The notes beneath the pieces were generated by a model. That model was not told the origin of the DNA and did no database searches. It saw nothing but the letters and a program-made list of their open reading frames with translations. DNA of 64,000 bases from contig OX335645.2 of assembly GCA_946894095.1 (NCBI GenBank), positions 20,979,001 through 21,043,000 on the forward strand, read 5' to 3'. Position numbers and translations under genes: made by a program. This document shows, piece after piece, positions 45,601-57,272 of the stretch; position 1 is the stretch's first letter, and each line of letters opens with the position of its first letter. This DNA is from Incurvaria masculella (taxonomy: Eukaryota; Arthropoda; Insecta; Lepidoptera; Incurvariidae).

Positions 45601-48600
45601 ACCAGCACCTGGAGCAGACGAAGCCGGCCATGCTTTTTCTTACGGAGACACAAATATCACGACCTGCCGACACGTCGTACCTGCACTATCCCGGTTTTAC
45701 TCTGGAGGAATCCTTCCGTCCGTTCCTTTCCGCCGGGGTATGCCTGTTCGTCAGGTCTGATATTTGTTGTCGCCGTCTTCATTGCATGGAGGACCCCGAA
45801 CACTCTGTGCTTTGGGTCCATGTTGACATGGGGACGGACACGCGGATGTACGCGTGTCTGTACAGACCGCACAACGGGGACAGGGAGGTTACTCGACTTC
45901 TCGAGTACATGAGCAAAGCGGCAGACGATGCACAGTCAAGGTTCCCCTCAGCGGAGTTGGTCTTTCTGGGAGATTTCAACGCGCACCATGCGTTGTGGCT
46001 AGGCTCCGAGAAGACTGACTTTGCTGGTAGGGCTGTGCGTAACTTCGCCTTGGCGCACAACCTGACTCAATTGGTGACGCAATATACGCGTATACCAGAT
46101 CGAGCAGGTGATGCGTCCTCCTTACTGGATCTTCTGCTGACCACCAAACCCGCCGGGTATAAGGTGTCGGTGCTTGCCCCCTTGGGGTCATCTGATCATT
46201 GCCTGGTGAGGTTAACTGTGCCACACACCCAGACTGAGAAACGTGCGCCCGGCACGCGTCTGGTGTGGCATTATGAGTCGGCAGATTGGGACGGAATGCG
46301 AGAACACTTCTCCTCCTTCCCTTGGAGAGAGCTCTGTTTCAGCGCTATGGATCCGTCGAGCTGTGCGAATGCCGTTTCCGAGGTGATCACGGGAGCTATG
46401 GAGCTTTTTATTCCCAGCTCCACCAAATCCCTCGGAGGCAAAAGCCAGCCATGGTTTAACGCGGAATGTGCGGCCGCTTGTTCTACTAAGAACGCGGCCC
46501 ACCGTGCATGGTCCCGTGCGCGAACACGGCGTGACCCAGACGTAAAAGCGCTGAAACAAGCTCTTAACGTAGCCTCCAGATCCAGTAAGAGAGCAATTGC
46601 CAGAGCGAAGTTCGAGCATATCGGCAGAATTGGCGAGAAGTTGATCAGCCACCCGACTGGGAGCCGTCAATTCTGGTCCCTTGCCAAATCTGTCGAAGCG
46701 AATTTCTGCCGCTCCTCACTTCCACCATTGCAGCAGCCTGACGGATCACTCGCTTTTTCCGCCAAAGAGAAGGCCAACCTTCTGGTGGACATCTTTTCGG
46801 CGAATTCTCGCCTGGATGATGGTGGCTCCATTCCGCCTGCCATTCCTGGGTGCGTCTCTATGCCGAGCATACAATTCCGCCAGGGAGTTGTACGGCGTGA
46901 GTTCTTCGCCCTAGATTCCAGGAAGGCGAGTGGCCCTGATGGCATTCCTGCGCTGGTGTTGAAGAAATGTGCTCCGGAATTAGCTCCTGTCCTTACCCGC
47001 CTTTACCGCCTATCGTACTCCACTGGATGTGTGCCCGCAGCTTGGAAATCGGCCAACGTTCAGCCCGTGCCTAAAAAAGGCGATCGATCAGACCCGGCCA
47101 ACTACCGTCCCATAGCCATTACCTCTCTTCTCTGCAAAGTGATGGAGCGCATCATTAACTCACAGCTGATGAAGTATCTAGAGAGCAATGAACTCCTCAG
47201 CGATCGTCAATACGGCTTCCGTCAGAATCGATCTGCTGGGGATCTCCTAGTTCACGTCTCACATGAGATGGGTGATGCGCTCGAAAATCATGGCGAAGGT
47301 ATGGCTATCGGCCTGGATATCGCGAAAGCATTTGACCGGGTCTGGCACAAGGCACTGCTTTCCAAGCTGCCCTCCTATGGCCTGCCACCCGAGCTGTGTG
47401 ACTGGATCGCCGACTTCCTGCATGGCCGCAGCATAAAAGTCTTGGTTGACGGATGCTGCTCCGAAGCCATGTCTGTGAATGCCGGCGTGCCGCAGGGCTC
47501 TGTGCTGTCCCCGACCCTCTTTCTGCTTAATTTGGGCGACATTGACTGCTACGCAGACGACAGCACAGTACTAGCCAGGTACACCAGTCACCAGACCGCA
47601 AGCCGGGCTGAAGTGGAGGAGAATAGGCGGCGCCTCGTTGTTAGACTCGAAGAGACCCTGGAAAAAGTTTCCGAATGGGGTCTCCAGAACCTCGTCGAGT
47701 TTAACGCGAGCAAGACACAGGCATGCGTGTTCAGTGCGAAGCGTACTCCGTTCAGTGTGGCTCCGACTTTCCAGGGAGCAACTCTACGTATTGACGAGCA
47801 TATAGGGATACTTGGGGTCGACCTGACGCATAACCTTAATATCGGACGCCATATCGAGGATAAAGCCAAGCTCGCCTCTAAAAAGCTGGGAGTTCTTAAC
47901 AGGGTACGACAGTATTTCACGCCTGACCAAAAACGATAAGGTCTTGCGTGGAGTACTGCTCGCATTTGTGGGATGGCTCAGCTCAGCACCTGCTTGGCTC
48001 CCTGGACTCGATACAGCGTCGGGCCGTGCGTCTCGTCGACGATCCCGAGGTGTCTTTGAATCTAGAGACCCTCCATCTCCGAAGGGATGTTGGGTCTCTC
48101 TCTGTGTTCTACCGTCTTTACCATGGAGAATGTTCATCGGAGCTGCATAACGCTGTCCCTCCGTCCCCTTTCTACCATCGCACAACACGGAACAGGCTGG
48201 AAATGCACCCGTACACTGTCGACATTCCAAAAATTAGAACCAAACGATCCTCTAGGTCCTCTAGGTCGACCCTATAGGTCGGTAAACTATGGAACGCACT
48301 CCCTGCCGAGTTATTTCCCCTTAAGTACCACCTGGGTTCCTTCAAACATGGTGTGAAGAAGCACCTGGCCGGCCGGCATGGTTTTCGCAGCCCCGAAAGT
48401 TCGAAAGCTCATGGGCGTCGTCGGGCACCTTAAGAGGTCCTGGCGTACGCCATATGCCGCGCTTTACATAAAAAAAAAAAATGAGCACTTTGTGGCACTT
48501 AATTCATTTGGGAATGTGGTGTATTGGGCTAATATAATAACGGTAGGTGTGTGGTATTAGCCATCCGTGTCAGGTTGGATAAAAAAGTGGCAGCACCCAA

Positions 48601-51600
48601 AAACAGACTGTTCCTGCAGAAGAATTTGAGTAAAACATATTTTCAGATCGAGTGGCGCGACCCATGGCTAATGGCGTTGCTGTCCTTTCACGTGCTACTC
48701 ACGCTCACCTGCCTTTCCACAAGAAACTACGGCAATTTTCAAGTCTTTCTCTTCTTTATCCTACGTAAGTATGCTGAGAAAGTTTACAGGTGCTCGACGT
48801 TTCGGAGCCTCACATGGGCTCCTTCTTCAGGAGAACGTGCCTGTCGCGACGGAGGTCAGCACGTCTTGCTCCTCACAGGTGCGGTAAGCCGTCAAACTAA
48901 ATATTGACTTCATAAATTTTTATTTGAATAAATGTTTGCTAGTTGACTGACAATGGTTCAAAATCAAAATACATAATGGGATTGTGGTATGATAGAACAA
49001 GGCACAATTCAGTTTCACTGGAATTATACTAGCTATGAAGTGATTTAGCATATTAAGAAGTGATAAAAAAAAAATGTATTTTATTTATTTATTTAATAAG
49101 GTAAACCAACAGTGTATATACAAATAAATTTAGAAAAAGCTTATGTCTATGAGTAACGCCAATAATAGTTTAGGTCTGGTCAGTAAACAGTGTTAATAGA
49201 AAGCCCAGAGTTTTTTGAAGAACATTAAGATCATAAAATAAAACTCCATCTGTTCAGAAACTTTGATTCAAACTAATAAAGTGTGATGTCATTGTTGATC
49301 ATTATTAAAATAAGTATCTGCTAACTAGTTTTCCTTGTAGGTTTCACATCAGTGATGTTACTAATATACTTTTATACTATAATGAGGATGTTAATGGAGT
49401 AAAGTGATTATTAAAGAGCTTACTTGTTAAGGTGGCCCATCCCGCTCATCTCCCCATATAAAAGGGGAAAGAAGATCACGCCCATATTTCTTGTCAGAGA
49501 TCCAAAATTTTGCTGAAAATAGCTTTATTTGATCGAACTAGATGTCTGATGACCATTGGCATTGTGAAATTGTGTTTGGTTTCTAAGTTATAAGGTCCGA
49601 AAGATCGATTTTTTCGCGCGTTTTATACAATAACTTTGGAGGTGGATTACGCAAAGATAAAGTAAGAACATCGTAAAAAGATTAGTCATCAGACATAGCT
49701 TATTTCATCAAAATTTATTATCTATTTGGTTTTGGTTAGATTTTTGACTACAGCGGTCGTGGTTTACTTTTAGCTATAAGTCGTTTTGAAATTAAAATTT
49801 TCGTAAATCTTACCAAATCATACACTATGCACATTGTCTTTTTTGTGGACATGTTGCATCTTTCTCATCACGGAGCCTGTCATATTCTTTGAAACAGAGA
49901 AGGTCCCAGAGCGCAACAGCACGGTTTTGTACCGTGCCCGCGAATGAGTTAGGCCCGCCGGGTTGGGCCACCTTAAGGGGTTTGATCACCAACGACATAT
50001 GGATTTTCCAATATTTCATCCCTTGGAAATCGAGTGGATCCAGTGAAAACCGCCTGAGACAACGTATACACTAAGGAAACTTTTGTCAAGGAAATACTTA
50101 TTTAGTGCGAAATATAAATATAATAGTTAAAAATCTACATAATACATAAATAATAAATAGAAAAATAATAAAATAAAAAATAAAAAATAATAATAAAATA
50201 AATAATAAAATAATAATAAAAATACATGAACCATATATTTTGTGGTTGCTTTCCAGTGCTGCTCGTTTACTTCTCGGAGAACATCAATGAGGTGGCGTCG
50301 AGGCACTGGAGCTCCTTCTCCCGGCAGCAGTACTTCGACAGCAAGGGACTCTTCATCTCCATAGTTTTTTCCATCCCTATACTCCTCAACTGCATGATGA
50401 TGGTGGTGAGATTTTCTATTTCATAATTTTGTGCAAGTTCCCTTGCCAAGTCGGATGACTTTTGATGCGAAACGAAGCTGAGTCCAATAGCTTTTAATGG
50501 ATTCAACAAAAATAAATAATTTCATTCAAGGTCGGGACTAAAATTGAAGGCCGCTCGTCTACCGTACCGTCGTACCTCCTATAAAAAATTTGACCCAATA
50601 TATATATATTTTCTTGTAACTGGACATGGATACCAATCTGAAAGTCAGATATTAGCCTAACACACCACATAGAAACTAGGTGCCATGCCAGGACCTTCCT
50701 TATATTGCTCGGCTGCATTGAACTGGATGGAAAACACGGACAATTTTCATTGCCGCTTCGACCATCGTTCATTCAATGCGATGGTACCATCCCGGGCGAC
50801 AATAACCCTACCACCTAGTAAGTAAGGAAGGGGACCTATATTTTTACGTGGAATCCGAACCACGGCCAGCCTCATCGGTTGAAAATGGTCACCCATCCTG
50901 AACCCAACTGCACTCAGAGGTGCTTACCCAGCTTATCGCTGCATATACAGCAAATCGTAAGGCGTCGCACCACTGGGGTACCGAGGCTGATGAATAATGT
51001 ATATGAGTATAATAAAATACATGGAAAAGTATATCACACTGGCCTCTGAATGAAGAGCAGCGTGTGTTCCAAGCGTGTGTACTAATTTCGTGTATTCCAA
51101 TGGATACACATGGCACTCAACTTATGAATGCAGTGACACTGCTGTTTCCATCGTGAACTACCATGCGTCCAACCACACGTTATTATGTGTGACAAAATAA
51201 ATTACTGGCTGCGATTCAGAGTCACGTGCCAATCGGTGAGCAAATTGCTGCATTTAATAAGACCAACATCCACCACCACGCGCTCACCCAGTATGGCATC
51301 ATCACACCTGAAGAAGTCAGAGTTGCAATATGGAGGCAGGGGAGAGAATCTAAAATTATATAAATAAATCATACCTTTTTTAATTTGTATTAGTCTTCTA
51401 TTATGGTGTCCTTACAAAAAGAGAAATATATAATACATGCATAATTCAATTCACTAAGCGTTGCTGCTGAAATTTGGCCTTGCTAACTAAAACTAATGAA
51501 ATGTAATAGAGTTTATGGAATAAACTATATTATTTACACATTCTATATTATAAAATATTAATTTCACGTGGCCGCACGTAACAACTGGCATATCAATCCA

Positions 51601-54600
51601 TTTAAAACCGCAGTGGCTATTACATCTTTGTAAAATATACATCTTCAATCCAAACAACATTCCCTCCCGTTTTAATATTTTAGTATGTTTAAAATGTTCT
51701 GAGCCTTCAGCTTATCACAATGATCAATGTTATGCATACATTCGCACTCTCTTCATGTGTGTGAAGGCCAACAAACTAAAAACATGTTGAATTATTACAT
51801 TCATGCTTCCACATTCTTACAATCTCTTGCCCGCATGTCTGCGGAATTTGACCTATTGACTAACATTTACCATGGTACGACTAACTCGTCGGGTGAAAAG
51901 CTAAGTAAGCTATGAGCTAAACGTCAGATTTCATCGCTCACGTTTGTTATTGTAACCCTGATGACATATTGCCATCATGCTTCTTACTAGGGGTTCCAGC
52001 GTTCCCTATGTCAGCACCGCCCGCACAATAATAGGTACTTCTATCATAACTTCCTAATTGTCAACCTCGGCAGCCCAGTGTCGCGATACCTCGGCTTTAG
52101 ATTATCGAGGTTAGGCAACCCGCCCAGTTCTGAGTGAAGGACCATTTTCGACGAGTCTGACCCTGGTACATATTTTAAGTAAAACTTTAGGCCCCTTCCT
52201 TACATATTAGGTGATTGTCGGTGTGCGGGGTTAGTCCCGCACATGGCAACGGGGTCCCATGCCAGGACCTCCCTTATATTGCACAGCTACATCGAACTGG
52301 ATCAAAACAATGACAAATTTTCGTTGCTACTTCGACCATCTTTTCATCCAATACGATGTAGCAACTCGGGTGGGCTTAACCCTACCACCTAGTAGGAAAA
52401 GGGGACCTAAAGTTTGACATTGATTCCGAACCCCAAACGGCTCATATTCATGTGAAAGATTATCCAAGTCAGAATGGGAAAGAAAGTGGTGCATGAATGG
52501 GATTGAACCCATGGCACGACTATGTTGCAAAACATCTCGTCAATTTCCCCATATCTGAAATTTTGTAAAAGAATACATTGATATGAGAAGAGACTATCAA
52601 TGACTAATTTAACTTGTGCGGGGAAACGATACAGCCGGTATCTGTCTCAAAATAATGGTGATAATGCTATCTAAATAAATTGCAATTTGTATCGCTTTGG
52701 TAATTTGATTTCGACCCTCGTACAATCCGAGAAGATAACGTTTTCTTGTGACACTAATGCATAAATAAACAGCTCGACAATATTACAGGTAGGATACAAG
52801 ATGGGTGATTCTGTATCCTAACTGCATAGTTTAATGCTCAGTTTGTCATATTGACCAAGCATGCCACTTTTTTTAATTGATATAATATGTGCTTAATGTC
52901 AACTACAACGGCAGCTAGAATGGCGATTAATAACGGTCTGCGGGTGCCTGCACTGACACATTGAAGTGAGGCTTGGATGTGGCAGAAGAGTCACAAATGT
53001 AGAATAAATGCATTAGAAATGTGTTCTTTGAGAAGAGTTTGCAATAGAGTTTACTGGATAAGTCCCACAATAGTGGGTTCGAGAGTCAACTGAAAGAAGA
53101 CATAGGATTGAGAAGTTTTAAAATGCTTTTGACATGCAGAGATAATTGGTGACGAACGAATGACGAAACAAATTTAATTTTATTCAATATAATTTTAATT
53201 TAAAGTAAGTGGAACGGTCATGCCCGGGTGGCCTAGAAGCATGTATCACGACCAGATTAATGAAGTACTTAGTGAAAGTCAGGTGATTAGCGCCTTTAAT
53301 CTTAGAGCATGGATGAAACGATGCATGTCTATGGAGGAAGTCAAATGAGTGTGCTGTGATCGTACCGTATGGCGCTCCATCATCTCTGCTTACTAGGCGG
53401 TCTAATGGTATGTGCATATTTTGTATGAACGTAAAGTAACGTGTTGCGTTAAGAGAACAAGTAAGGTGTAAAGTAACGTGTTGCGTTAAGAGAACAAGTA
53501 AGGTGTAAAGTAACGTGTTGCGTTAAGAGAACAAGTAAGGTGTAAAGTAACGTGTTGCGTTAAGAGAACAAGTAAGGTGTAAAGTAACGTGTTGCGTTAA
53601 GAGAACAAGTAAGGTGTAAAGTAACGTGTTGCGTTAAGAAAACAAGTAAGGTGTAAAAAGAATTTTATAAGTATAGTCCAAGGTTGGGCTCAAACAGGCA
53701 AGCATCTACCAATTTAGTCACCTTATTATTGAGAATTCTCCTATGGATCTGTTTCCAGACATAGGATTTGAAATTCATCATACTTCTATCGGAAACATGA
53801 GATTAAACGGGCTAGACGACTTCTTCGCTATATTAAGAAAAAGGAAAGCGGCTTTGTTGGAACGCGTGGCTTGGTGTGATAATCATATCATACGATTTAT
53901 TTGCAATATTTTTTTTTTGTGGATTACATAAAATTGTAAATTCAATTTTTTTTTTTATGATACTGTAATGAAAGGGACTATGTACCTAAATAATCAATTG
54001 TTATTATTATTATTATATGAGAATAATATGCAATGATATTGCCGTCTTGACCAAAATTGGATTTGGGATCGGACAGCCTCAACTTGTTTATTCATTTAAA
54101 AGTTATGCAAGTCAACATTATTAAATAAATATTACAATAAAATTGCAATAAATTAACTTTAAAATTGAAAATTCAATACAAAATCAATTTAAAAAAATAA
54201 TAGCAAAAAATTTTGCAATCACTGAAAAGATAAGTTTTCAAAAACATGTTTAACCTATAAATGTAAAACCTTAAAAATATATGTCTTTCTACGGCCAGAT
54301 ATAGGTGATGATGTGACAGACGGACGGACGGACCGCGGAGACTTAGTAATAGGGTTCTGTTGACACATTTTGGGTACGGAATCCTAAAAACCAGTCCTGA
54401 GTTGACTATATTAATTTTAACTTTTTGTTCTAATCGAGTGCTTCCCTTTTTTTTTTCTTCAGTTCTGCGTACATATATTTATAATTAATTATTCCCTTTT
54501 GAAGTTCTCATTCATTTTTGATAAATTTTTACATAGAGGCTATGTTATTTCAGGGCTCGTGGCTGTATCAATCTACGCAGCTGATGGCCAACCTGAAGAA

Positions 54601-54670
54601 AGCCCAGTTGCGGGAGCGTCTGAAGGAAATTAACAAGGAGCAACGACAAGCCCACGTCAAGTCCGACTAG
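42696..54670 (+). CDS. TMEM18: Transmembrane protein 18
   Basis: Four exons join in phase: 42696-42752, 48647-48764, 50257-50405 and 54554-54670 (stop TAG), giving 146 residues against about 140 in human TMEM18. The protein is a small three-helix membrane protein of the inner nuclear envelope, linked in mammals to body weight. Exon 2 has the signature DPWLMALLSFHVLLTLTCLS, close to the human WTEPWLMGLATFHAL region. Exon 3 has YFSENINEVASRHW and the YFDSKGLFISIVFSIPILLN block. Exon 4 encodes a charged, Lys/Arg-rich tail (LKKAQLRERLKEINKEQR) like the family's nuclear-localising C-terminus. Intron 1 (5.9 kb) holds a LINE inserted in a SINE that ends about 60 bp before the exon 2 acceptor; intron 3 holds SINEs and an RTE relic. 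A possible poly-A signal, ATTAAA, is at 54950. Confidence 0.92.
43446..43816 (+). repeat. GGGTTCCGTACCC-family repeat in TMEM18 intron 1
   Basis: AGGGTTCTGTACCCAAAGGG to AGTCCGACTCGCACTTG, with a TCCGTCCGTCCG run. It has an extra A-rich insert of about 60 bp compared with the 18678 copy. Confidence 0.7.
45495..47939 (+). CDS. Endonuclease-reverse transcriptase of the LINE (ORF2, truncated by frameshift)
   Basis: The 814-residue frame starts with an apurinic-type endonuclease: FANIRGLHTN (22-31), catalytic LTET (49-52), GDFNAHH (159-165) and SDH (233-235). The RT has RKASGPDGIPA (476-486), NYRPIAITS (536-544), LDIAKAFDRVWH (607-618), GVPQGSVLSP (664-673) and catalytic YADD (686-689). The spacing between SPTLFLLNL and DIDCYADD looks short compared with related RTs, so a small deletion just before the active site is suspected. 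The frame stops at QKR and the expected continuation lies in another frame from 47945. The clade (Jockey/CR1 group) is not certain. Confidence 0.88.
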   Translation: MTPTKKNVYSAVHNPGTFRVDFANIRGLHTNLNAVHQHLEQTKPAMLFLTETQISRPADTSYLHYPGFTLEESFRPFLSAGVCLFVRSDICCRRLHCMEDPEHSVLWVHVDMGTDTRMYACLYRPHNGDREVTRLLEYMSKAADDAQSRFPSAELVFLGDFNAHHALWLGSEKTDFAGRAVRNFALAHNLTQLVTQYTRIPDRAGDASSLLDLLLTTKPAGYKVSVLAPLGSSDHCLVRLTVPHTQTEKRAPGTRLVWHYESADWDGMREHFSSFPWRELCFSAMDPSSCANAVSEVITGAMELFIPSSTKSLGGKSQPWFNAECAAACSTKNAAHRAWSRARTRRDPDVKALKQALNVASRSSKRAIARAKFEHIGRIGEKLISHPTGSRQFWSLAKSVEANFCRSSLPPLQQPDGSLAFSAKEKANLLVDIFSANSRLDDGGSIPPAIPGCVSMPSIQFRQGVVRREFFALDSRKASGPDGIPALVLKKCAPELAPVLTRLYRLSYSTGCVPAAWKSANVQPVPKKGDRSDPANYRPIAITSLLCKVMERIINSQLMKYLESNELLSDRQYGFRQNRSAGDLLVHVSHEMGDALENHGEGMAIGLDIAKAFDRVWHKALLSKLPSYGLPPELCDWIADFLHGRSIKVLVDGCCSEAMSVNAGVPQGSVLSPTLFLLNLGDIDCYADDSTVLARYTSHQTASRAEVEENRRRLVVRLEETLEKVSEWGLQNLVEFNASKTQACVFSAKRTPFSVAPTFQGATLRIDEHIGILGVDLTHNLNIGRHIEDKAKLASKKLGVLNRVRQYFTPDQKR
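47940..48277 (+). pseudogene. Frameshifted C-terminal end of the LINE ORF2
   Basis: A second frame encodes MEYCSHLWDG and SIQRRAVRLVDD, motifs that normally follow the RT thumb in one continuous protein. It overlaps nothing upstream and is separated from the 814-residue frame by a frameshift with probable loss of about ten codons near 47940. Confidence 0.8.
48780..48905 (-). repeat. Repeat with a hammerhead-like core
   Basis: On the minus strand CCTGAAGAAGGAGCC, a 7-base loop and GGCTCCGAAACGTCGA form a CTGANGA/stem/GAAA arrangement. Similar CTGAAGAAGG...CGAAACG sequences recur in animal repeats, possibly from Penelope-like elements. It begins about 25 bp after the exon 2 donor of TMEM18. 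Only the 48790-48835 core is distinctive; the limits are approximate. Confidence 0.4.
49427..49976 (-). repeat. TTAA-flanked MITE, 550 bp (copy C)
   Basis: Same family as 36701-37250 in opposite orientation, with both ends intact (TTAAGGTGGCCCATCCCG, CGGGTTGGGCCACCTTAA). It lies in TMEM18 intron 2. Confidence 0.78.
50610..50992 (-). mobile_element. Diverged 5S-headed SINE (copy 3)
   Basis: Starts with TCAGCCTCGGTACCCCAGTG on the minus strand, keeps GGATGGGTGACC from the 5S-like head and then the usual body. The middle of the head is more mutated than in the GLG1 copies. It lies in TMEM18 intron 3. Confidence 0.7.
52220..52555 (-). mobile_element. tRNA-headed SINE
   Basis: Body blocks (TAAGGGAGGTCCTGGCAT, CGATGTAGCTGTGC) and a degraded tRNA-like head with GGGTTCAATCCCATTCATGC at about 52490-52512 on the minus strand. 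It lies in TMEM18 intron 3. Confidence 0.6.
52920..53410 (+). pseudogene. RTE-like LINE C-terminal relic
   Basis: A broken frame reads SEAWMWQKSHKCRINALEM, then RRVC, then GDERMTKQI, and later ESQVISAFNLRAWMKRCM and DRTVWRSIISAY. These match in order the C-terminal end recalled for lepidopteran RTE-type elements. Several stops and frame changes show it is dead. Confidence 0.6.
53431..53652 (+). repeat. Six-copy 37-bp tandem repeat
   Basis: Units starting GTAAAGTAACGTGTTGCGTT begin at 53431, 53468, 53505, 53542, 53579 and 53616 and are identical except for one base in the last. Intronic minisatellite in TMEM18, directly after the RTE relic. Confidence 0.95.
54316..54386 (-). repeat. GGGTTCCGTACCC-family fragment
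   Basis: Minus-strand end fragment with GACGGACGGACGGACC and GGGTACGGAATCCTAAAAA, in TMEM18 intron 3. Confidence 0.6.
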
Positions 54671-56649
54671 AGAGCGCCAGTCAAATTACTGTAGGTACAT
54701 GACACATAGTTAACTGATTGCTGTACAATCGTCCAATTCGGTGAAGCCGTCCAGTTTTCAGTTCGATATGGGCGTAAGTTCGGTCTATCATTCAAAATAT
54801 AAATGGAGGAATTGGCTAAAATGCAAACATGCAATGCTATATTTATGGTGTCATATTATCAAGTTATAAAGTTATGTCCTGTCACTGGGACGTATGGATT
54901 GCACCTTCTATGCAATAGAGATTTTTAAAATATTGATATTAGTTAAGAAATTAAAGTTGTAAAGTTGTACAGTAATTCTATTAACTTGCCATTGCATTTT
55001 CGTAAAATGGTTTTTCTAGTTTAGGATTATTATTGCTTTATGATTGTATGTATATATATTTATGGTTGTGCTTAAGGTAATTTTGAACTGATAACATGAA
55101 CACATTTGCCTTCAACATTCTCAAAAAAACCAAAAGGATATCAATTGTCCGTTATTGTGTCTTGCCCTTTGTTTGTTGCATCTAATTTGTTATGGGTAAT
55201 ATGTTTTTATTGTTGTAATGTCCATTACACATTCACCAGGGTATCGCGACCAAATATTCTGCAAAACAAATTTGTACCCATAATATGTACTTAGCGTCAC
55301 GGATTTCAAAGACTGCAAGAAGAACAATGTTAAATCTAAGAGCGCTCCGTGTATAGTGGCATCTCTGTCGCACTCGCTGCATGCTCCCCCATGACATGAG
55401 TTCTAATGAAAAACCGGCCATGTGCGAGTCTGACTCGCATACGAAGGGTTCTGTACCATCATATAAGATTTAACACAAAAAAATCTTTTTTTTTTATGGA
55501 CATCAATATTTTTTTTACCTATTTGTTGGTTTGGCGGAAAAATAAATACACACTGTGATATTTCAGCTGCTTTTATGGTTCATGAGATACAGCTCTGTGA
55601 CAGAGGGATGGACGGACGGACAACGAATACTTAGTAATGGGTTCCGTTGTGCACCCTTTGGGTACGGAACCCTAAAAATGGTTTCCGAAAGAAAGGGTAT
55701 TAACTATGAAATGTTAGCTTATCATGTTATTTTCATTGATTCTTCTGCCCTAGGTCGTTTGAATATTTAAAAAAAAATGACTAATAAAAGATTTATTTTT
55801 AGGGAACTTCATTTTCCAAGTTGTGTCTATTATGTCAATAGATCCATACGAGTTTGTCTATTATTTCACAATGGGTTTGCATTTTTAGCATTCTGCTTAT
55901 AAGTTGACACTTAATTTTGAAACGGAATCTCGTTCATTTCATTGCATCTTTATAAAAGAAATGCATTTAACAAAATCTTCTTGGGCTGCCCGATAAACCG
56001 AGAAATTGAATATCACAAGGCTGTAGAAGTGTGCCTGGGCTATTCGCCTATTAGTACAGCTTGGAAAACTGGTTCTTATTGGTATTTACAAAAATTCTTA
56101 TGGATTTGACACTTTACTTTACACGGTGAGTTATGTAGTATCGACTTCATATATTTCAGTAGGGCCAAATTACTTAATGTTACCGTCCAACCAAATTGTT
56201 AGGGTGCAATATTTTTCAAGGTTAGGAAATATAGTATTAGGGGAAAAGTTGCCTATTATTACTAACTGAACCATGTCATGAAATTGATATAATTAATGGC
56301 AACTCATCCTGCAAAAAAATAATAATATTAAAAGCACCTGGTGGGTTCTTTAAGTGCCTGAAATCCTACTTTCATTCAAAGGTAATTTGTCTATAAGCTA
56401 TTTGCATCAGCATTCACTGCCGTAACTCCGGGAAATGATTCTTCAGTCCAATACAAACAAAACATTTACACGTCAGGCCAGTTTGCTGCATTTTGGGTAA
56501 AAAAAAATTAGTTTGCATGCAAACACTAACGGGGCTCGACTGATAGTGGGCAGCTGGGCTGGTGTTGGGTTGGCTGGCGATGGGCGAGTGTCCCGAATGG
56601 TGAGAAGAGTGTGAGCTAGTTAGCCGCAGCAAGAGTGGTGAAATCGTGT
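54671..56649. other. TMEM18 3' flank and intergenic DNA
   Basis: Apart from the repeat at 55409-55676, no gene or named element is seen. The TMEM18 3' UTR should occupy the first few hundred bases. Confidence 0.4.
55409..55676 (-). repeat. GGGTTCCGTACCC-family repeat
   Basis: Complete minus-strand copy from AAAACCGGCCATGTGCGAGT to GGGTACGGAACCCTAAAAA. Confidence 0.72.
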
Positions 56650-56909
56650 CAACAAAACGACTTATAGCTAAAAGTAAACCACGACCGCTTTAGTCAAAAA
56701 TCTAACAAACACCAAATAGATTATAAATCTTGATAGCTTATTTACTATGTCTGATGACTAATCTTGTTGTCTTTTTTGTGGACATGTTGCATCTTCCTCA
56801 TCACGGAGCCTGTCTTATTCTTTGAAACAGAGAAGGTCCCATTGCGCAACAGCACGGTTTTGTACCGTGCCCGCGAATGAGTTAGTCCCGCCGGGTTGGG
56901 CCACCTTAA
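56650..56909 (-). repeat. TTAA-flanked MITE, internally deleted (copy D)
   Basis: Keeps one intact end (GGGTTGGGCCACCTTAA) and about half of the family interior with a deletion; the other end is missing. Confidence 0.65.
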
Positions 56910-57272
56910 GATTAAGATGTGACAAAAAAAGTATTTTAATTTTTCATCAGATGCCAAAGTTACTGCAGTTAACTGCTGTTACACCGTGCATGTTATAAAT
57001 GTTTAGACCACAACATCTTATACATATTTATAACTGGATTTCAATCATTAAGTCGTTGACCTCAGGTGTGTATTCCACACAACCAAACTTGAAACCAAAC
57101 CAAAATGAATTGGATGTGAATAATTTGACCTGGATGACTTTCGTCTCGCTTCAACTAATGTTCAGGTGAATTCTGACCGAAATCTACAACCATGCATTGT
57201 AGAAAACTAGACTAGAAGGGATAATTTTAAGCCATGAAAAAAAATTGCGCTTAATTTTTGGACAAGTTTTTT

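Larger units (their letters stand above)
44913..48482 (+). mobile_element. Nearly full-length APE-type LINE
   Basis: Contains a 5' UTR (GGTACCGGCACGTTAAAAGA, CATGTCGTAAGAGGCGACTA), an endonuclease-RT frame, a 3' UTR and a poly-A tail (48471-48481). A 5' fragment of the family is at 10190 and a 3' fragment at 2805. It may lack ORF1 or have lost it; none is visible in the 580 bp before the ORF. Confidence 0.85.
44745..48585 (+). mobile_element. SINE split by a LINE insertion
   Basis: The left piece (about 44745-44912) has a tRNA-like head (GCTCGTGATCTGAGGGTTAG) and body up to AAGGAAAGGTCC. The right piece (about 48488-48585) resumes with TGGCACTTAATTC and runs through GTGGTGTATTGGGCTAATA to GGTATTAGCCATCCGTGTCA and a short A run. 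Aligned with other copies the two pieces are adjacent parts of one SINE. Confidence 0.7.
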
